The translations under genes were made by a program, and so were the position numbers. A stretch of 64,000 nucleotides of DNA from Pseudoduganella namucuonensis (GTDB lineage: Bacteria > Pseudomonadota > Gammaproteobacteria > Burkholderiales > Burkholderiaceae_D), in contig NZ_FPBO01000030.1 of assembly GCF_900116645.1 (NCBI RefSeq), positions 1 through 64,000 of the forward strand. Direction: 5' to 3'. Below the pieces are notes generated by a model. That model worked only from the letters and a program-made list of their open reading frames with translations, was not told the DNA's origin and did not search any database. Every line of letters starts with the position of its first letter. Within the stretch, counting starts at the first letter, position 1. Positions 8,658 to 16,806 of the stretch are shown here, one piece after another.

Positions 8658-9190
8658 GTCTTGCTCCCGATTTGTTTGGCCAGCAGGGCCTTGATGCGGT
8701 GCACCTTGGTGGCGACGTTGCGCGCCGAGATGCCGGTGATCTCGCCGATGCCGGCCGCGTCCAGGTCCTCCAGGTACAGCAGCATGACTTCGCGGTCCAG
8801 CGGCGCGAGGCGGTGGATCAGGGCGAGCAGGCGCTCCATGTCGAGGCGGCGTTCGGTGTTGGCGATGTCGGCCCGTTCGTCGGCGACGGCTTCGGCCTCG
8901 TCGAGGTCCAGACTGATGCGGTCGGCCGCGCGGAAGCTGCGCTGGATGTGGGTGACGCCGATGTTGTGGGCGACGCGGTAGACCCAAGTGCGCAGCGAGC
9001 ACTGGTCCTTGAAGCTGGCGAAGCTTTGCCACAGGGCGACGTGGATTTCCTGCAGCAGTTCCCGGCGCTTGGCGGCGTCGCGTTCGTAGCCCATGGCGAA
9101 GCGGGCGATGTCCGGGCCGTGGCTGGCGATGGCTTGCCGGTAGCGGCTGTCCTGGCCGGCGGCGGCGGCGGAGGGCGGGCGTGCTGTCAT
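8654..9190 (-). CDS. ECF-type RNA polymerase sigma factor
   Basis: A 178-residue sigma-70-family protein. The region 2 fold spans residues ~20-90 (RRELLQEIHVALWQSFASF and CSLRTWVYRVAHNI, the usual core-binding and -10-recognition helices). The region 4 helix-turn-helix spans ~115-175 (LDREVMLLYLEDLDAAGIGEI and ISARNVATKVHRIKALL). Regions 1 and 3 are absent, which defines the extracytoplasmic-function class. ATG 9190 is chosen because region 2 follows at the normal distance; the frame is open far upstream only because of high GC. It is coupled by ATGA to the membrane protein downstream. Its stimulus and regulon are not apparent. Confidence 0.87.
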   Translation of the reverse strand: MTARPPSAAAAGQDSRYRQAIASHGPDIARFAMGYERDAAKRRELLQEIHVALWQSFASFKDQCSLRTWVYRVAHNIGVTHIQRSFRAADRISLDLDEAEAVADERADIANTERRLDMERLLALIHRLAPLDREVMLLYLEDLDAAGIGEITGISARNVATKVHRIKALLAKQIGSKT

Positions 9191-9287
9191 GGTGTGGTGT
9201 GTAAGAGCTGTTCTTAGCAAGGTAGTCACTCGCCGGACGGGTTTCTTACAGCGGCGGCGTTTTTTTCGCCAAACCCAAGCGCAAAGG

Positions 9288-9318
9288 CCGGGGTCAGACC
9301 CGCCGGGTCTGACCCCGG
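9288..9318. repeat. Palindromic intergenic repeat, GGGTCAGACCC type
   Basis: A perfect 14-bp inverted repeat (arms 9288-9301 and 9305-9318) around a 3-base loop, in the gap between the sigma factor and the VWA gene. The left flank (AACCCAAGCGCAAAGGCC) resembles the flank of the copy at 12925. It could fold in RNA but has no T-tract, so it looks like a dispersed REP-like element and not a terminator. Confidence 0.75.
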
Positions 9319-9333
9319 GGGGAGGTCCCGGGT

Positions 9334-10503
9334 TTATTTGCTCAGCATGCGCATGGCCCGCTCCAGGCCTTCTATCGTCAGCGGGAACATGCGGTTGTTC
9401 ATGATCTGACGGATCACGGCGATCGATTGCCGGTATTGCCACAGGCCTTCCGGTTCCGGATTGAGCCAGATGAACTTGGGGAAGGCGTGCGTGAAGCGCG
9501 CCAGCCATTCGGCGCCGGCCTCCTCGTTGTTGTACTCGACCGAGCCGCCCGGTTGCAGGATCTCGTAGGGGCTCATGGTGGCGTCGCCCACGAAGATCAC
9601 CTTGGTGTCCGGCGTGTACTTGCGCAGCACGTCCCAGGTGGGGAAGCGTTCGGCGTTGCGGCGGCGGTTGTTCTTCCACAGGTAGTCGTAGACGCAGTTG
9701 TGGAAGTAGAAGAACTCCATGTTCTTGAATTCCGTCTTCGACGCCGAGAACAGCTCCTCGGTGCGCTCGATGTGGTCGTCCATGGTGCCGCCCACGTCCA
9801 GCAGCATCAGCACCTTGATGTTGTTCTTGCGCTCGGGCTGCATCTTGATGTCGAGGAAGCCGGCGTTGTTGGCGGTGGCGCGGATGGTCTGGTCCAGCGC
9901 CAGTTCGTCCTCGTGGCCCTCGCGCGCGAACTTGCGCAGGCGCCGCAGCGCGACCTTGATGTTGCGCGTGCCCAGTTCGCGCTCGGAGTCGTAGTCCTTG
10001 TAGGCGCGCGCCTCCCACACCTTGACCGCGGTGCGGTTGCCGCCCTTGCCGCCGATGCGGATGCCTTCCGGATTGGTGCCGCCGTTGCCGAACGGGGAGG
10101 TGCCGCCCGTGCCTATCCATTTGCTGCCGCCCTCGTGGCGCTCCTTCTGTTCCTTCAGCAGCTCGTTGAGGCGGTCCATCAGCTTGTCGTAGCCGAACTT
10201 CTCCAGCGCGGCCTTCTGCTCGTCGGACAGTTCGCGTTCCATGCGCTTGATCAGCCAGTCCAGCGGGATGGCGCTGTTGGTCTCGAAGGCGCCGTTGATG
10301 CCCTTGAAGTACTGGGCGAAGGCGCGGTCGAACTTGTCGAAGTGGGCCTCGTCCTTCACCAGCGTCAGGCGGGACAGGTAGTAGAAGTCGTCCATCGAGG
10401 AGTCGATGACGTTTTTTTGCATCGCCTCCAGCAGGGTCAGGAACTCCTTGATGGAGACGGGGATCTTCGCGTCTTTCAGCGTGAAGAAGAAATCGATCAG
10501 CAT
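9334..10503 (-). CDS. VWA (CoxE-like) domain protein paired with MoxR ATPase
   Basis: A 389-residue cytosolic protein. The N-terminal ~130 residues are helical. The C-terminal half is a von Willebrand A-like domain beginning NIKVLMLLDVGGTMDDHIER. At the metal-ion site the usual DxSxS is DVGGT (residues 236-240), so one Ser is Gly and the other Thr; this family often shows DxGGS. Proteins of this type work with MoxR AAA+ ATPases, such as the one at 11102-11968, as chaperones in metal-cofactor or complex assembly. ATG 10503 is chosen; it lies three bases downstream of the acetyltransferase stop (10506-10508). The specific client is unknown. Confidence 0.85.
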   Translation of the reverse strand: MLIDFFFTLKDAKIPVSIKEFLTLLEAMQKNVIDSSMDDFYYLSRLTLVKDEAHFDKFDRAFAQYFKGINGAFETNSAIPLDWLIKRMERELSDEQKAALEKFGYDKLMDRLNELLKEQKERHEGGSKWIGTGGTSPFGNGGTNPEGIRIGGKGGNRTAVKVWEARAYKDYDSERELGTRNIKVALRRLRKFAREGHEDELALDQTIRATANNAGFLDIKMQPERKNNIKVLMLLDVGGTMDDHIERTEELFSASKTEFKNMEFFYFHNCVYDYLWKNNRRRNAERFPTWDVLRKYTPDTKVIFVGDATMSPYEILQPGGSVEYNNEEAGAEWLARFTHAFPKFIWLNPEPEGLWQYRQSIAVIRQIMNNRMFPLTIEGLERAMRMLSK

Positions 10504-10505
10504 GA

Positions 10506-11102
10506 TCAGTCCCTGCTTAACTTGTAGCGCAGATGCGCGCGCACCTCGGGCCATTCGCCGCGCGCGATGCTGTACATGACGGTGTCGCGCACGGTGCCGT
10601 CGCGCCGCGGCGCGTGGTGGCGCAGCACGCCATCCTTTTTCGCGCCCAGACGCTCGATGGCGGCCTGCGAGGTGTGGTTGTAGTTATCGGTGCGGAAGCC
10701 CACCAGCGCGCAGCCCAGCGTGTCGAAGGCGTGCGACAGCAGCATCAGCTTGCAGCTGGTGTTGACGTAGGTGCGCTGGCGGCTGCGCGCGTACCAGGTG
10801 TAGCCGATTTCGAGGCGGTCGATGGCGGGCACGATATCGTGGTAGCTGGTGGTGCCGATCACGGCGCCGGCGCCGTTGCCAACACCTGCGTCGATCACGG
10901 CGAAGGCCAGCCGGCCCGGTCGCATCGCGAGCGCGGTGGCGATGTAGTCCTCCACGTCGGCCGGTTCCGGCACGGACGTGATGCGCAGCCTCCATAGTTC
11001 GCCGTCCCTGGCGGCCGCGCGCAGGCCCTCGGCGTGGCGCGGCTCCAGCGGTTCCAGCCGCACGCCGTCCAGTTCCAGCGTGATCGCTTTGACCTCGTCC
11101 AT
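10506..11102 (-). CDS. GNAT-family N-acetyltransferase (RimJ/RimL type)
   Basis: A 198-residue protein with the RimJ/RimL-like GNAT pattern: a first strand LELDGVRLEPLEPRHAEGLR, a central IGYTWYARSRQRTYVNTSCKLMLLSHAF block that would form the acetyl-CoA pocket, and a late VGFRTDNYNHTSQAAIERLGAK segment typical of this branch. It would acetylate a protein N-terminus or a small amine; the substrate is unknown. Its start shares one base with the stop of the MoxR ATPase (TGATG), and the VWA gene follows after three bases. It is therefore embedded in that operon, unlike the usual direct MoxR-VWA pair. The link could be functional or a lineage-specific insertion. Confidence 0.82.
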   Translation of the reverse strand: MDEVKAITLELDGVRLEPLEPRHAEGLRAAARDGELWRLRITSVPEPADVEDYIATALAMRPGRLAFAVIDAGVGNGAGAVIGTTSYHDIVPAIDRLEIGYTWYARSRQRTYVNTSCKLMLLSHAFDTLGCALVGFRTDNYNHTSQAAIERLGAKKDGVLRHHAPRRDGTVRDTVMYSIARGEWPEVRAHLRYKLSRD

Positions 11103-11968
11103 CAGCGGTTGGTCCGGTTCATGAACACCAGGCGCTCGAACAGGTGCACGTCCTGCTCGTTCTTCAGCAGCGCGCCGTGCAGCGGCGGCACGACGGCCTT
11201 GGCGTCCTTGCTGCGCAGCGCCTCGGGCGGGATGTCCTCGGCCAGCAGCAGCTTGAGCCAGTCCAGGAATTCGGAGGTGGACGGCTTCTTCTTCAGGCCC
11301 GGGACGTCGCGCACCTCGTAGAAGGTCTGCAGCGCCTGGGCCAGCAGCTCCTGCTTCAAGGTCGGATAGTGGACCTTGACGATGGCCTCCATCGTGTCCT
11401 TGTCCGGGAACTTGATGTAGTGGAAGAAGCAGCGGCGCAGGAAGGCGTCCGGCAGTTCCTTCTCGTTGTTGGAGGTGATGATGACCAGCGGGCGGTGCTT
11501 GGCCTGCACCATCTCGCGCGTCTCGTACACGTAGAACTCCATGCGGTCCAGCTCGCGCAGCAGGTCGTTCGGGAACTCGATGTCGGCCTTGTCGATCTCG
11601 TCGATCAGCAGCACCACCGGTTCCGGCGCCGTGAAGGCCTGCCACAGCACGCCCTTGACGATGTAGTTGTGGATGTCGCGCACGCGCTCGTCGCCCAGCT
11701 GGGAATCGCGCAGGCGCGACACGGCGTCGTATTCGTACAGGCCCTGCTGCGCCTTGGTGGTGGACTTGATGTGCCACTGCATCAGCGGCATGTCCAGCGC
11801 GGCGGCCACTTCCTCGGCCAGCATGGTCTTGCCGGTGCCCGGTTCGCCCTTGATCAGCAGGGGGCGTTGCAGGGTGAGCGCCGCGTTGACGGCGAGTTTC
11901 AGGTCGCCGGTGGCGACGTAGTTGTCGGAGCCCTCGAAACGCTGGCCCTGGCCCTTGTTAGCATGCAT
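11102..11968 (-). CDS. MoxR-family AAA+ ATPase
   Basis: A 288-residue ATPase with Walker A GEPGTGKT at residues 41-48, Walker B VVLLIDEIDKAD, and a sensor-1 Asn in VIITSNNEKELPDAFLRRC. The overall length and the early position of Walker A are typical of MoxR/RavA-like proteins, which remodel protein complexes together with a VWA partner. That partner is encoded two genes downstream. ATG 11968 (MHANKGQG) gives the normal N-terminus; the ORF is open for 43 more codons into the divergent promoter region but without family-like sequence. It heads the operon and is transcribed away from the cytochrome genes. Confidence 0.9.
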   Translation of the reverse strand: MHANKGQGQRFEGSDNYVATGDLKLAVNAALTLQRPLLIKGEPGTGKTMLAEEVAAALDMPLMQWHIKSTTKAQQGLYEYDAVSRLRDSQLGDERVRDIHNYIVKGVLWQAFTAPEPVVLLIDEIDKADIEFPNDLLRELDRMEFYVYETREMVQAKHRPLVIITSNNEKELPDAFLRRCFFHYIKFPDKDTMEAIVKVHYPTLKQELLAQALQTFYEVRDVPGLKKKPSTSEFLDWLKLLLAEDIPPEALRSKDAKAVVPPLHGALLKNEQDVHLFERLVFMNRTNR

Positions 11969-12087
11969 ACGTGATATCTCATAATGGGAAACGATCCCTT
12001 GAGTATATGCCAGAACGCTATACCACACTGCGGGCGGATGATGTGGACTCGCCCCCTGTAAACGTTTAGAATCGCGAGTTGGTAGCG

Positions 12088-12103
12088 TAAAAGTCAACTT
12101 TTA
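12088..12103. promoter_or_regulatory. Short inverted repeat in MoxR/cytochrome divergent promoter region
   Basis: A 7-bp perfect inverted repeat, TAAAAGT-CA-ACTTTTA, lies about 50 bases ahead of the first cytochrome gene and ~120 bases ahead of the MoxR gene. It could be an operator for a dimeric regulator of either transcript. It does not match the FNR/ANR consensus. No binding protein can be named. Confidence 0.3.
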
Positions 12104-12153
12104 TGCCCTCGCGGTATCACATTTTACTGACGCTCGTTAACCTCGCCATCACC

Positions 12154-12489
12154 ATGAAAAAAATCTACGCAGTTCTCGCGCTTGCCGGCATCGCCAACGT
12201 GGCCGCGGCAGCGGACATCGTTGGAGACGCCAAGGCGGCTCCAGCCAAGATCGAAATGTGTATCGGTTGCCACGGCATTCCAGGCTACAAAGCAACGTTC
12301 CCTGAGGTGTTCCAGGTGCCCATGATCGGCGGCCAGTCGGCGAAGTACATCGAGAACGCGTTGAAGGGCTATCAGAAGGGCGAGCGCAAGCACCCGTCGA
12401 TGAAGGGCATCGCCGTCAGCCTGTCGGACCAGGACATCGCCGACATCGCCGCTTACTACTCGCAGCAAACCAAAACCGCGCAGAAATGA
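12154..12489 (+). CDS. Small class I c-type cytochrome (first of a tandem pair)
   Basis: A 111-residue protein with a Sec signal (MKKIYAVLALAGIANVAAAA) and one haem site CIGCH at residues 36-40. A later PMIGGQSAKYIENALKGYQKG segment and SLSDQDIADIAAYYSQQ match cytochrome c4/c5-like monohaem domains, with the axial Met probably in the KHPSMKG segment. After export and haem attachment it would carry electrons in the periplasm. ATG 12154 is chosen because it starts the signal peptide. A second monohaem cytochrome follows 11 bases after the stop, so together they may form the two-domain equivalent of a dihaem cytochrome c4. The redox partners are not in the window. Confidence 0.88.
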   Translation: MKKIYAVLALAGIANVAAAADIVGDAKAAPAKIEMCIGCHGIPGYKATFPEVFQVPMIGGQSAKYIENALKGYQKGERKHPSMKGIAVSLSDQDIADIAAYYSQQTKTAQK

Positions 12490-12500
12490 GGCACCGAAAC

Positions 12501-12854
12501 ATGAATAACAAGGTAAACAAGCTGATCGTCGCTCTGTTCTGCTCCGCCGTCTCGTTCGGCGCCTCCGCCGGCGGCAATGTGGACGCGGGCAAGGCCCTGG
12601 CCGAGAAATACAGCTGCGCCGCCTGCCACGGCAAGGACTACAATTCGCCGATCGACCCGAGCTATCCGAAGCTGGCCGGCCAGCACAAGGACTACCTGCA
12701 GCACGCGCTGACCGCCTACAAGCGCGGCGACGCCGCCAACGGCCGCAGCAACGCCATCATGACCGGCCAGGTCAAGCCGCTGACCAACCAGGACATCAAG
12801 GACCTGGCGGCCTACCTGCACAGCCTGCCGGGCACCATGGCGGTCCATCGCTGA
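12501..12854 (+). CDS. Small class I c-type cytochrome (second of a tandem pair)
   Basis: A 117-residue protein with a signal peptide (cleavage probably after FGASAGG) and one haem site CAACH at residues 39-43. It shares with its upstream neighbour the YPKLAGQHKDYLQHALTAYKRG block and the C-terminal LTNQDIKDLAAYLHSL helix that packs on the haem. ATG 12501 is preferred over the ATG at 12486, which overlaps the previous stop, because a GAGG site precedes it and it opens the signal peptide. It is co-transcribed with the first cytochrome and closed by a strong terminator at 12872. The two genes look like an old duplication. Confidence 0.88.
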   Translation: MNNKVNKLIVALFCSAVSFGASAGGNVDAGKALAEKYSCAACHGKDYNSPIDPSYPKLAGQHKDYLQHALTAYKRGDAANGRSNAIMTGQVKPLTNQDIKDLAAYLHSLPGTMAVHR

Positions 12855-12871
12855 TCGCCGCCGCCGCAAGG

Positions 12872-12902
12872 AAAAAAGCCACGCATCGCGTGGCTTTTTT
12901 TT
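12872..12902 (+). terminator. Rho-independent terminator of the cytochrome pair
   Basis: A 7-bp perfect stem (GCCACGC/GCGTGGC, 12878-12894) with a 3-base loop, an A-run before it and eight T after it, 17 bases beyond the second cytochrome stop. Confidence 0.92.
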
Positions 12903-12924
12903 ACCCCAACCTGAAGCGAAGGCT

Positions 12925-12950
12925 GGGGACAGACCCGCGGGTCTGTCCCC
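12925..12950. repeat. Palindromic intergenic repeat, GGGGACAGACCC type
   Basis: A perfect 12-bp inverted repeat (12925-12936 and 12939-12950) with a 2-base loop, lying between convergent genes just after the cytochrome terminator. It is the same family as 9288-9318, with A/T changed symmetrically in both arms. A related AACCTGAAGCGAAGGCT flank lies on its left. Confidence 0.72.
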
Positions 12951-12966
12951 GGATTCCGCCTTTGGT

Positions 12967-13395
12967 TTAGCGGATCCGGCGCTTGACGGCCTCGACGTAG
13001 GCGTCGCCGTCCAGCGGCAGGCCGTTGCGCTGGGCGTTCCAGATCATCTCGCCCAGGCATTCCATGATCTGGTGCTGCGCCTCGTGCGCGGAGTCGAGCC
13101 TCAAGGTCAGCGCGGTGGCCGCCTCGCGGATGCCGGGCGGCTGGTCGATCGAGATCTGCTCGTCGATCGACAGGTGCATGGACAGGTGCAGGAAGGGGTT
13201 GGTCTGGCCGCCGTCGACCGGAAATTCGCGCGCCAGCGCGGCCTCCTCGTCGGCCAGCACGTCCTCGTACTCGGGGTGGTGGCGGATCCAGTCGCCGGCC
13301 ATGGTTTCGAGCGGGGTCAGCACTTCGCGGGCGCGCTGCTTGCGGAACACGCCGCAAAAGAAGCGGCGCACGTCGTCGGAGGAGGGATTGAACAT
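12967..13395 (-). CDS. DUF1841 family protein
   Basis: A 142-residue soluble protein beginning MFNPSSDDVRRFFCGVFRK, the typical start of the DUF1841 family of beta- and gammaproteobacteria. It contains a His-rich central stretch (NPFLHLSMHLSIDEQ and later SAHEAQHQIMECLGEMIW) whose conserved His and Glu could bind metal, though no activity is known for the family. The start at 13395 is chosen over an upstream ATG at 13422 because it matches the family N-terminus. A shared palindromic terminator separates it from rppH, which is transcribed in the same direction upstream. Confidence 0.82.
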   Translation of the reverse strand: MFNPSSDDVRRFFCGVFRKQRAREVLTPLETMAGDWIRHHPEYEDVLADEEAALAREFPVDGGQTNPFLHLSMHLSIDEQISIDQPPGIREAATALTLRLDSAHEAQHQIMECLGEMIWNAQRNGLPLDGDAYVEAVKRRIR

Positions 13396-13444
13396 GGGTT
13401 GCTGGCCGGACCGGGGAAACAATCCGCCATTGTACCGCGCATGA

Positions 13445-13470
13445 AAAACGGACGCCGCGGCGTCCGTTTT
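13445..13470. terminator. Palindromic terminator between rppH and the DUF1841 gene
   Basis: A 26-base perfect palindrome, with stem ACGGACGCC/GGCGTCCGT flanked by four A and four T. It starts three bases after the rppH stop on the minus strand and would act as a rho-independent terminator in either direction. Confidence 0.8.
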
Positions 13471-13473
13471 CGC

Positions 13474-14151
13474 TCACTCCTTGCCGGCCTCCGCGATCCC
13501 GGGCGGATCGCAGTCGCACGGCGCCTCGCCGCTGGCCGCCACCAGTTCCGGCCGGGTGGCGGCCGTGGCGCCGCTTGCCTTTCCGGCACTGTTGCCGTTC
13601 TGGCCATTGATGCCGCGCGGCGCGTGCGGCTGGCGCAGGTAGCGCGAGGTGTGGTGCCGGTGCCCGTTGCCGTGCGCCGGCCACGTCAGGAAGCGCGACA
13701 ATTCCTGCAGCGCGCGCTGGTAGACGTCGCGCTTGAACTCGATCACCACGTCCAGCGGCACCCAGTACTCGTGCCAGCGCCAGGCGTCGAACTCCGGGTG
13801 GTCCGTCAGGCGCAGGTTGACGTCGTTGTCGCGCGCGCACATGCGCAACAGGAACCAGATCTGCTTCTGGCCACGGTAATGGCCGCGGATTTCCCGCTTG
13901 ATGAAGTGGTCCGGCACCTCGTAGCGCAGCCAGTCCCGCGTGCGGCCGATGATCTTGACGTGCTCCGCCCGCAATCCTATTTCCTCTTCCAACTCCCGGT
14001 ACATTGCTTGTTCTGGCGTCTCTCCATACTTGATCCCGCCTTGCGGGAATTGCCACGAGTGCTCGCGCACCCTTTTGCCCCACCACACCTCGTTATGGGC
14101 GTTGAGCAGGATGATGCCGACGTTGGGCCGAAACCCTTCACGGTCGAGCAT
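13474..14151 (-). CDS. rppH: RNA pyrophosphohydrolase
   Basis: A 225-residue Nudix hydrolase starting [17 protein letters not shown]. The Nudix box occupies residues ~38-60 (from GGIKYGETP to RELEEEIGL), with the metal-binding Glu residues intact. RppH removes pyrophosphate from the 5' end of triphosphorylated mRNA and so triggers decay. The first ~165 residues match the enzyme; the last ~60 are a low-complexity Gly/Ala/Asn tail, longer than in E. coli (176 residues). ATG 14151 is favoured over one four codons upstream because it matches the family start. It is divergent from proS, a common neighbour arrangement in Burkholderiales. Confidence 0.93.
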   Translation of the reverse strand: MLDREGFRPNVGIILLNAHNEVWWGKRVREHSWQFPQGGIKYGETPEQAMYRELEEEIGLRAEHVKIIGRTRDWLRYEVPDHFIKREIRGHYRGQKQIWFLLRMCARDNDVNLRLTDHPEFDAWRWHEYWVPLDVVIEFKRDVYQRALQELSRFLTWPAHGNGHRHHTSRYLRQPHAPRGINGQNGNSAGKASGATAATRPELVAASGEAPCDCDPPGIAEAGKE

Positions 14152-14354
14152 AGTGCACCTCAAACTTTCTGCCGCCGTGCGCCCTTCTTATATTTTTGCC
14201 CACAAACATGCGTGCCGATCCAGCTTTCCGGGTACGAAAGCCGTCGGCAAGCCATCTAATGAACGCATTTGTATAAAGTTTGGACGCATCAGCCAGCTAA
14301 TCCTTTAAAATTAGGTTGATTATAACTCTCTCTTTTTAAAAAAGAATTCACCGT

Positions 14355-16079
14355 ATGCGTGCCTCCCGATTTTTTATTTCAACTCTCAAAGAAGCACCGT
14401 CCGACGCCGAGATCGTCAGCCACCAGCTGATGATGCGCGCGGGCATGATCAAGCGGCTCGGCTCGGGGATCTACACCTACATGCCGATGGGCTTGAAAGT
14501 GATCCGCAAGGTCGAGGCCATCGTGCGCGAGGAAATGAACAACGCCGCCGCCATCGAGCTGCTGATGCCGCTGGTGCAGCCGGCCGAGCTGTGGCAGGAG
14601 ACCGGCCGCTGGGACAAGATGGGGCCGGAGCTGATGCGCGTGAAGGACCGTCACGGCCGCGAGTTCGCGATCCAGCCGACGTCCGAGGAGGTGATCACCG
14701 ATGTCGTGCGTTCGGAAATTAAGTCCTACAAGCAGCTTCCGTTGAATTTTTACCACATCCAGACCAAGTTCCGCGACGAGCGCCGTCCCCGCTTCGGCCT
14801 GATGCGCGGCCGCGAGTTCACCATGAAGGACGCCTATTCCTTCGACCGCGACCTGGCCGGCATGCAGCAATCGTACAAGGTGATGTTCGACGCCTACACC
14901 CGCATCTTCACGCGCTTTGGCCTGAAGTTCCGCGCGGTGGCGGCCGACAACGGCGCCATCGGCGGCACCGGCTCGCACGAGTTCCACGTGATCGCCAGCA
15001 CCGGCGAGGACGCGCTGGTCTACTGCCCGGACTCGGACTTCGCCGCCAACATGGAGGCGGCCGAGGCGGTCGCCACCGGTGAGCGTCCGGCCGCGTCGGC
15101 CGCGCTGGTCAAGACCTCCACGCCGAAGGCGCAGAAATGCGAGGACGTCGCGGCGCTGCTGAAGATCGACCTGAAGCAGACCCTCAAGACCTTGGCGCTG
15201 ACCGTCGAGAAGGATGGGGGCGGGAAGGAATACTTCATGCTGCTGTTGCGCGGCGACCATGAGCTCAACGAGATCAAGGTGGGCAAGGTGGCCGGCCTGG
15301 CCAACCACCGCTTCTCGACCGAGGCGGAAATTCTGGAAGTGTACGGCTGCGTGCCCGGCTACCTGGGCCCGATCGGCACCAAGGCGCCGGTCACCGTGGT
15401 GGCCGACCGCACCGTCGCGCTGATGGCGGACTTCGTCACCGGCGCCAACGAGGCGGACTACCACTACACCGGCGCCAACTGGGGCCGCGACGTGGCCGAG
15501 CCGGCCATCGTGGCCGACCTGCGCAACGTGGTCGAGGGCGACCCGTCGCCGGACGGCAAGGGCGTGCTGGCGATCGAGCGCGGCATCGAGGTGGGCCACG
15601 TGTTCCAGCTGGGCACCGCCTACTCGGAGGCCATGAAGGCCACCTTCCTGGACGAGAACGGCAAGGCCGCGCCGCTGCAGATGGGCTGCTACGGCATCGG
15701 CGTGACCCGCATCCTGGGCGCCGCCATCGAGCAGAACTTCGACGACAAGGGCATCATCTGGCCGGCGTCGCTGGCGCCGTTCGAGCTGGTGCTGTGCCCG
15801 ATGGGCTACGACCGCAGCGAGCTGGTCAAGGAAGCCACGGACAAGCTGTACGCCGAGGCGCAAGCGGCCGGCGTCGACGTCATCGTCGACGACCGCGGCC
15901 TGCGTCCGGGCGCCATGTTCGCCGACTGGGAACTGATTGGCGTGCCGCACCGCGTCGTCATCGGCGAGCGCGGCTTGAAGGAAGGCAACCTGGAATACCA
16001 GGGCCGCCGCGACACCGAGGCGACCGCCGTGCCGGTGGCCGACACCATCAACTTCGTCAAGGCTAAAGTGCAGCGGTGA
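14355..16079 (+). CDS. proS: Prolyl-tRNA synthetase
   Basis: A 574-residue class II aminoacyl-tRNA synthetase that charges tRNA-Pro. It shows the bacterial-type start ([20 protein letters not shown]), motif 2 ([21 protein letters not shown]), the long YbaK-like editing insertion at ~residues 230-390, motif 3 ([17 protein letters not shown]), and the C-terminal anticodon-binding domain ([20 protein letters not shown]). The length matches the usual ~570 residues. The downstream lytic transglycosylase begins inside its stop codon (GTGA), so the two are co-translated. A 190-base AT-richer spacer separates it from rppH and should hold both promoters. Confidence 0.97.
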   Translation: MRASRFFISTLKEAPSDAEIVSHQLMMRAGMIKRLGSGIYTYMPMGLKVIRKVEAIVREEMNNAAAIELLMPLVQPAELWQETGRWDKMGPELMRVKDRHGREFAIQPTSEEVITDVVRSEIKSYKQLPLNFYHIQTKFRDERRPRFGLMRGREFTMKDAYSFDRDLAGMQQSYKVMFDAYTRIFTRFGLKFRAVAADNGAIGGTGSHEFHVIASTGEDALVYCPDSDFAANMEAAEAVATGERPAASAALVKTSTPKAQKCEDVAALLKIDLKQTLKTLALTVEKDGGGKEYFMLLLRGDHELNEIKVGKVAGLANHRFSTEAEILEVYGCVPGYLGPIGTKAPVTVVADRTVALMADFVTGANEADYHYTGANWGRDVAEPAIVADLRNVVEGDPSPDGKGVLAIERGIEVGHVFQLGTAYSEAMKATFLDENGKAAPLQMGCYGIGVTRILGAAIEQNFDDKGIIWPASLAPFELVLCPMGYDRSELVKEATDKLYAEAQAAGVDVIVDDRGLRPGAMFADWELIGVPHRVVIGERGLKEGNLEYQGRRDTEATAVPVADTINFVKAKVQR

Positions 16080-16744
16080 ACCGTCGACAACACCAGCGGA
16101 GTGGCGCCGAGCGGCGCCGGTTCTGGGCGCGCCCCCTGCGCTGGTGGCATGTGCTGGCCTTCGCCGGCGGCGTGCTGTCGGCGCCGTTCGGCTTCGCCGG
16201 CAACCAGCAGGAGGAGGCGCTGGCCGATTCGGTGCGGCTGGCGCTGTCGAACGCCATCATGGACGCCCGTCCGCCCAAGCCGGCCTTCACCAGCCTGGCC
16301 GACCGCCAGCGCTACGAGCAGTGGCTGGCGCAGATGTCCGAGCGCCTCAGGCGCAAGCTGCCGGACGAGCAGATGCGCACCGAATTCCTCGAAACCGCGT
16401 GGTACGAGGCGCGCCGCGCCGGACTCGATCCGGGCCTGGTGCTGGGCCTGATCCAGGTGGAGTCGGCCTACCGCAAGTACGCCGTGTCCGTCGTCGGCGC
16501 GCGCGGCTACATGCAGGTCATGCCGTTCTGGACCAACGTGATCGGCGACAGCGACCGCCGCAAACTCTTCAACATGCAGACCAACCTGCGCTACGGCTGC
16601 GCCATCCTGCGCATGTACCTGGACATGGAGCGCGGCAACCTGTTCCTCGCGCTGGGCCGCTACAACGGCTCGCGCGGCAAGCCGGACTACCCGAACGCGG
16701 TGCTGGCGGCGTGGAACAAGTGGAAGCATTCCCCCTCGTTTTAG
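16076..16744 (+). CDS. Lytic murein transglycosylase, SLT domain
   Basis: A 222-residue protein with a GTG start overlapping the proS stop. A positively charged N-terminus and hydrophobic segment ([20 protein letters not shown]) would send it to the periplasm. The SLT/lysozyme-like domain has its catalytic Glu at residue 129 in [14 protein letters not shown], followed by the characteristic [12 protein letters not shown] and [15 protein letters not shown]. It cleaves peptidoglycan glycan strands to 1,6-anhydro-muropeptides. The small size, proS linkage and SLT motifs match a proteobacterial transglycosylase usually annotated only by domain. Which of the Slt/Mlt classes it belongs to is uncertain. 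Confidence 0.9.
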   Translation: MNRRQHQRSGAERRRFWARPLRWWHVLAFAGGVLSAPFGFAGNQQEEALADSVRLALSNAIMDARPPKPAFTSLADRQRYEQWLAQMSERLRRKLPDEQMRTEFLETAWYEARRAGLDPGLVLGLIQVESAYRKYAVSVVGARGYMQVMPFWTNVIGDSDRRKLFNMQTNLRYGCAILRMYLDMERGNLFLALGRYNGSRGKPDYPNAVLAAWNKWKHSPSF

Positions 16745-16806
16745 CGCTGTATTCCGCGCCCCGGATTTCAGCTAAGATGACAGCCTTTGCGACACAAGGG
16801 CCCCAC

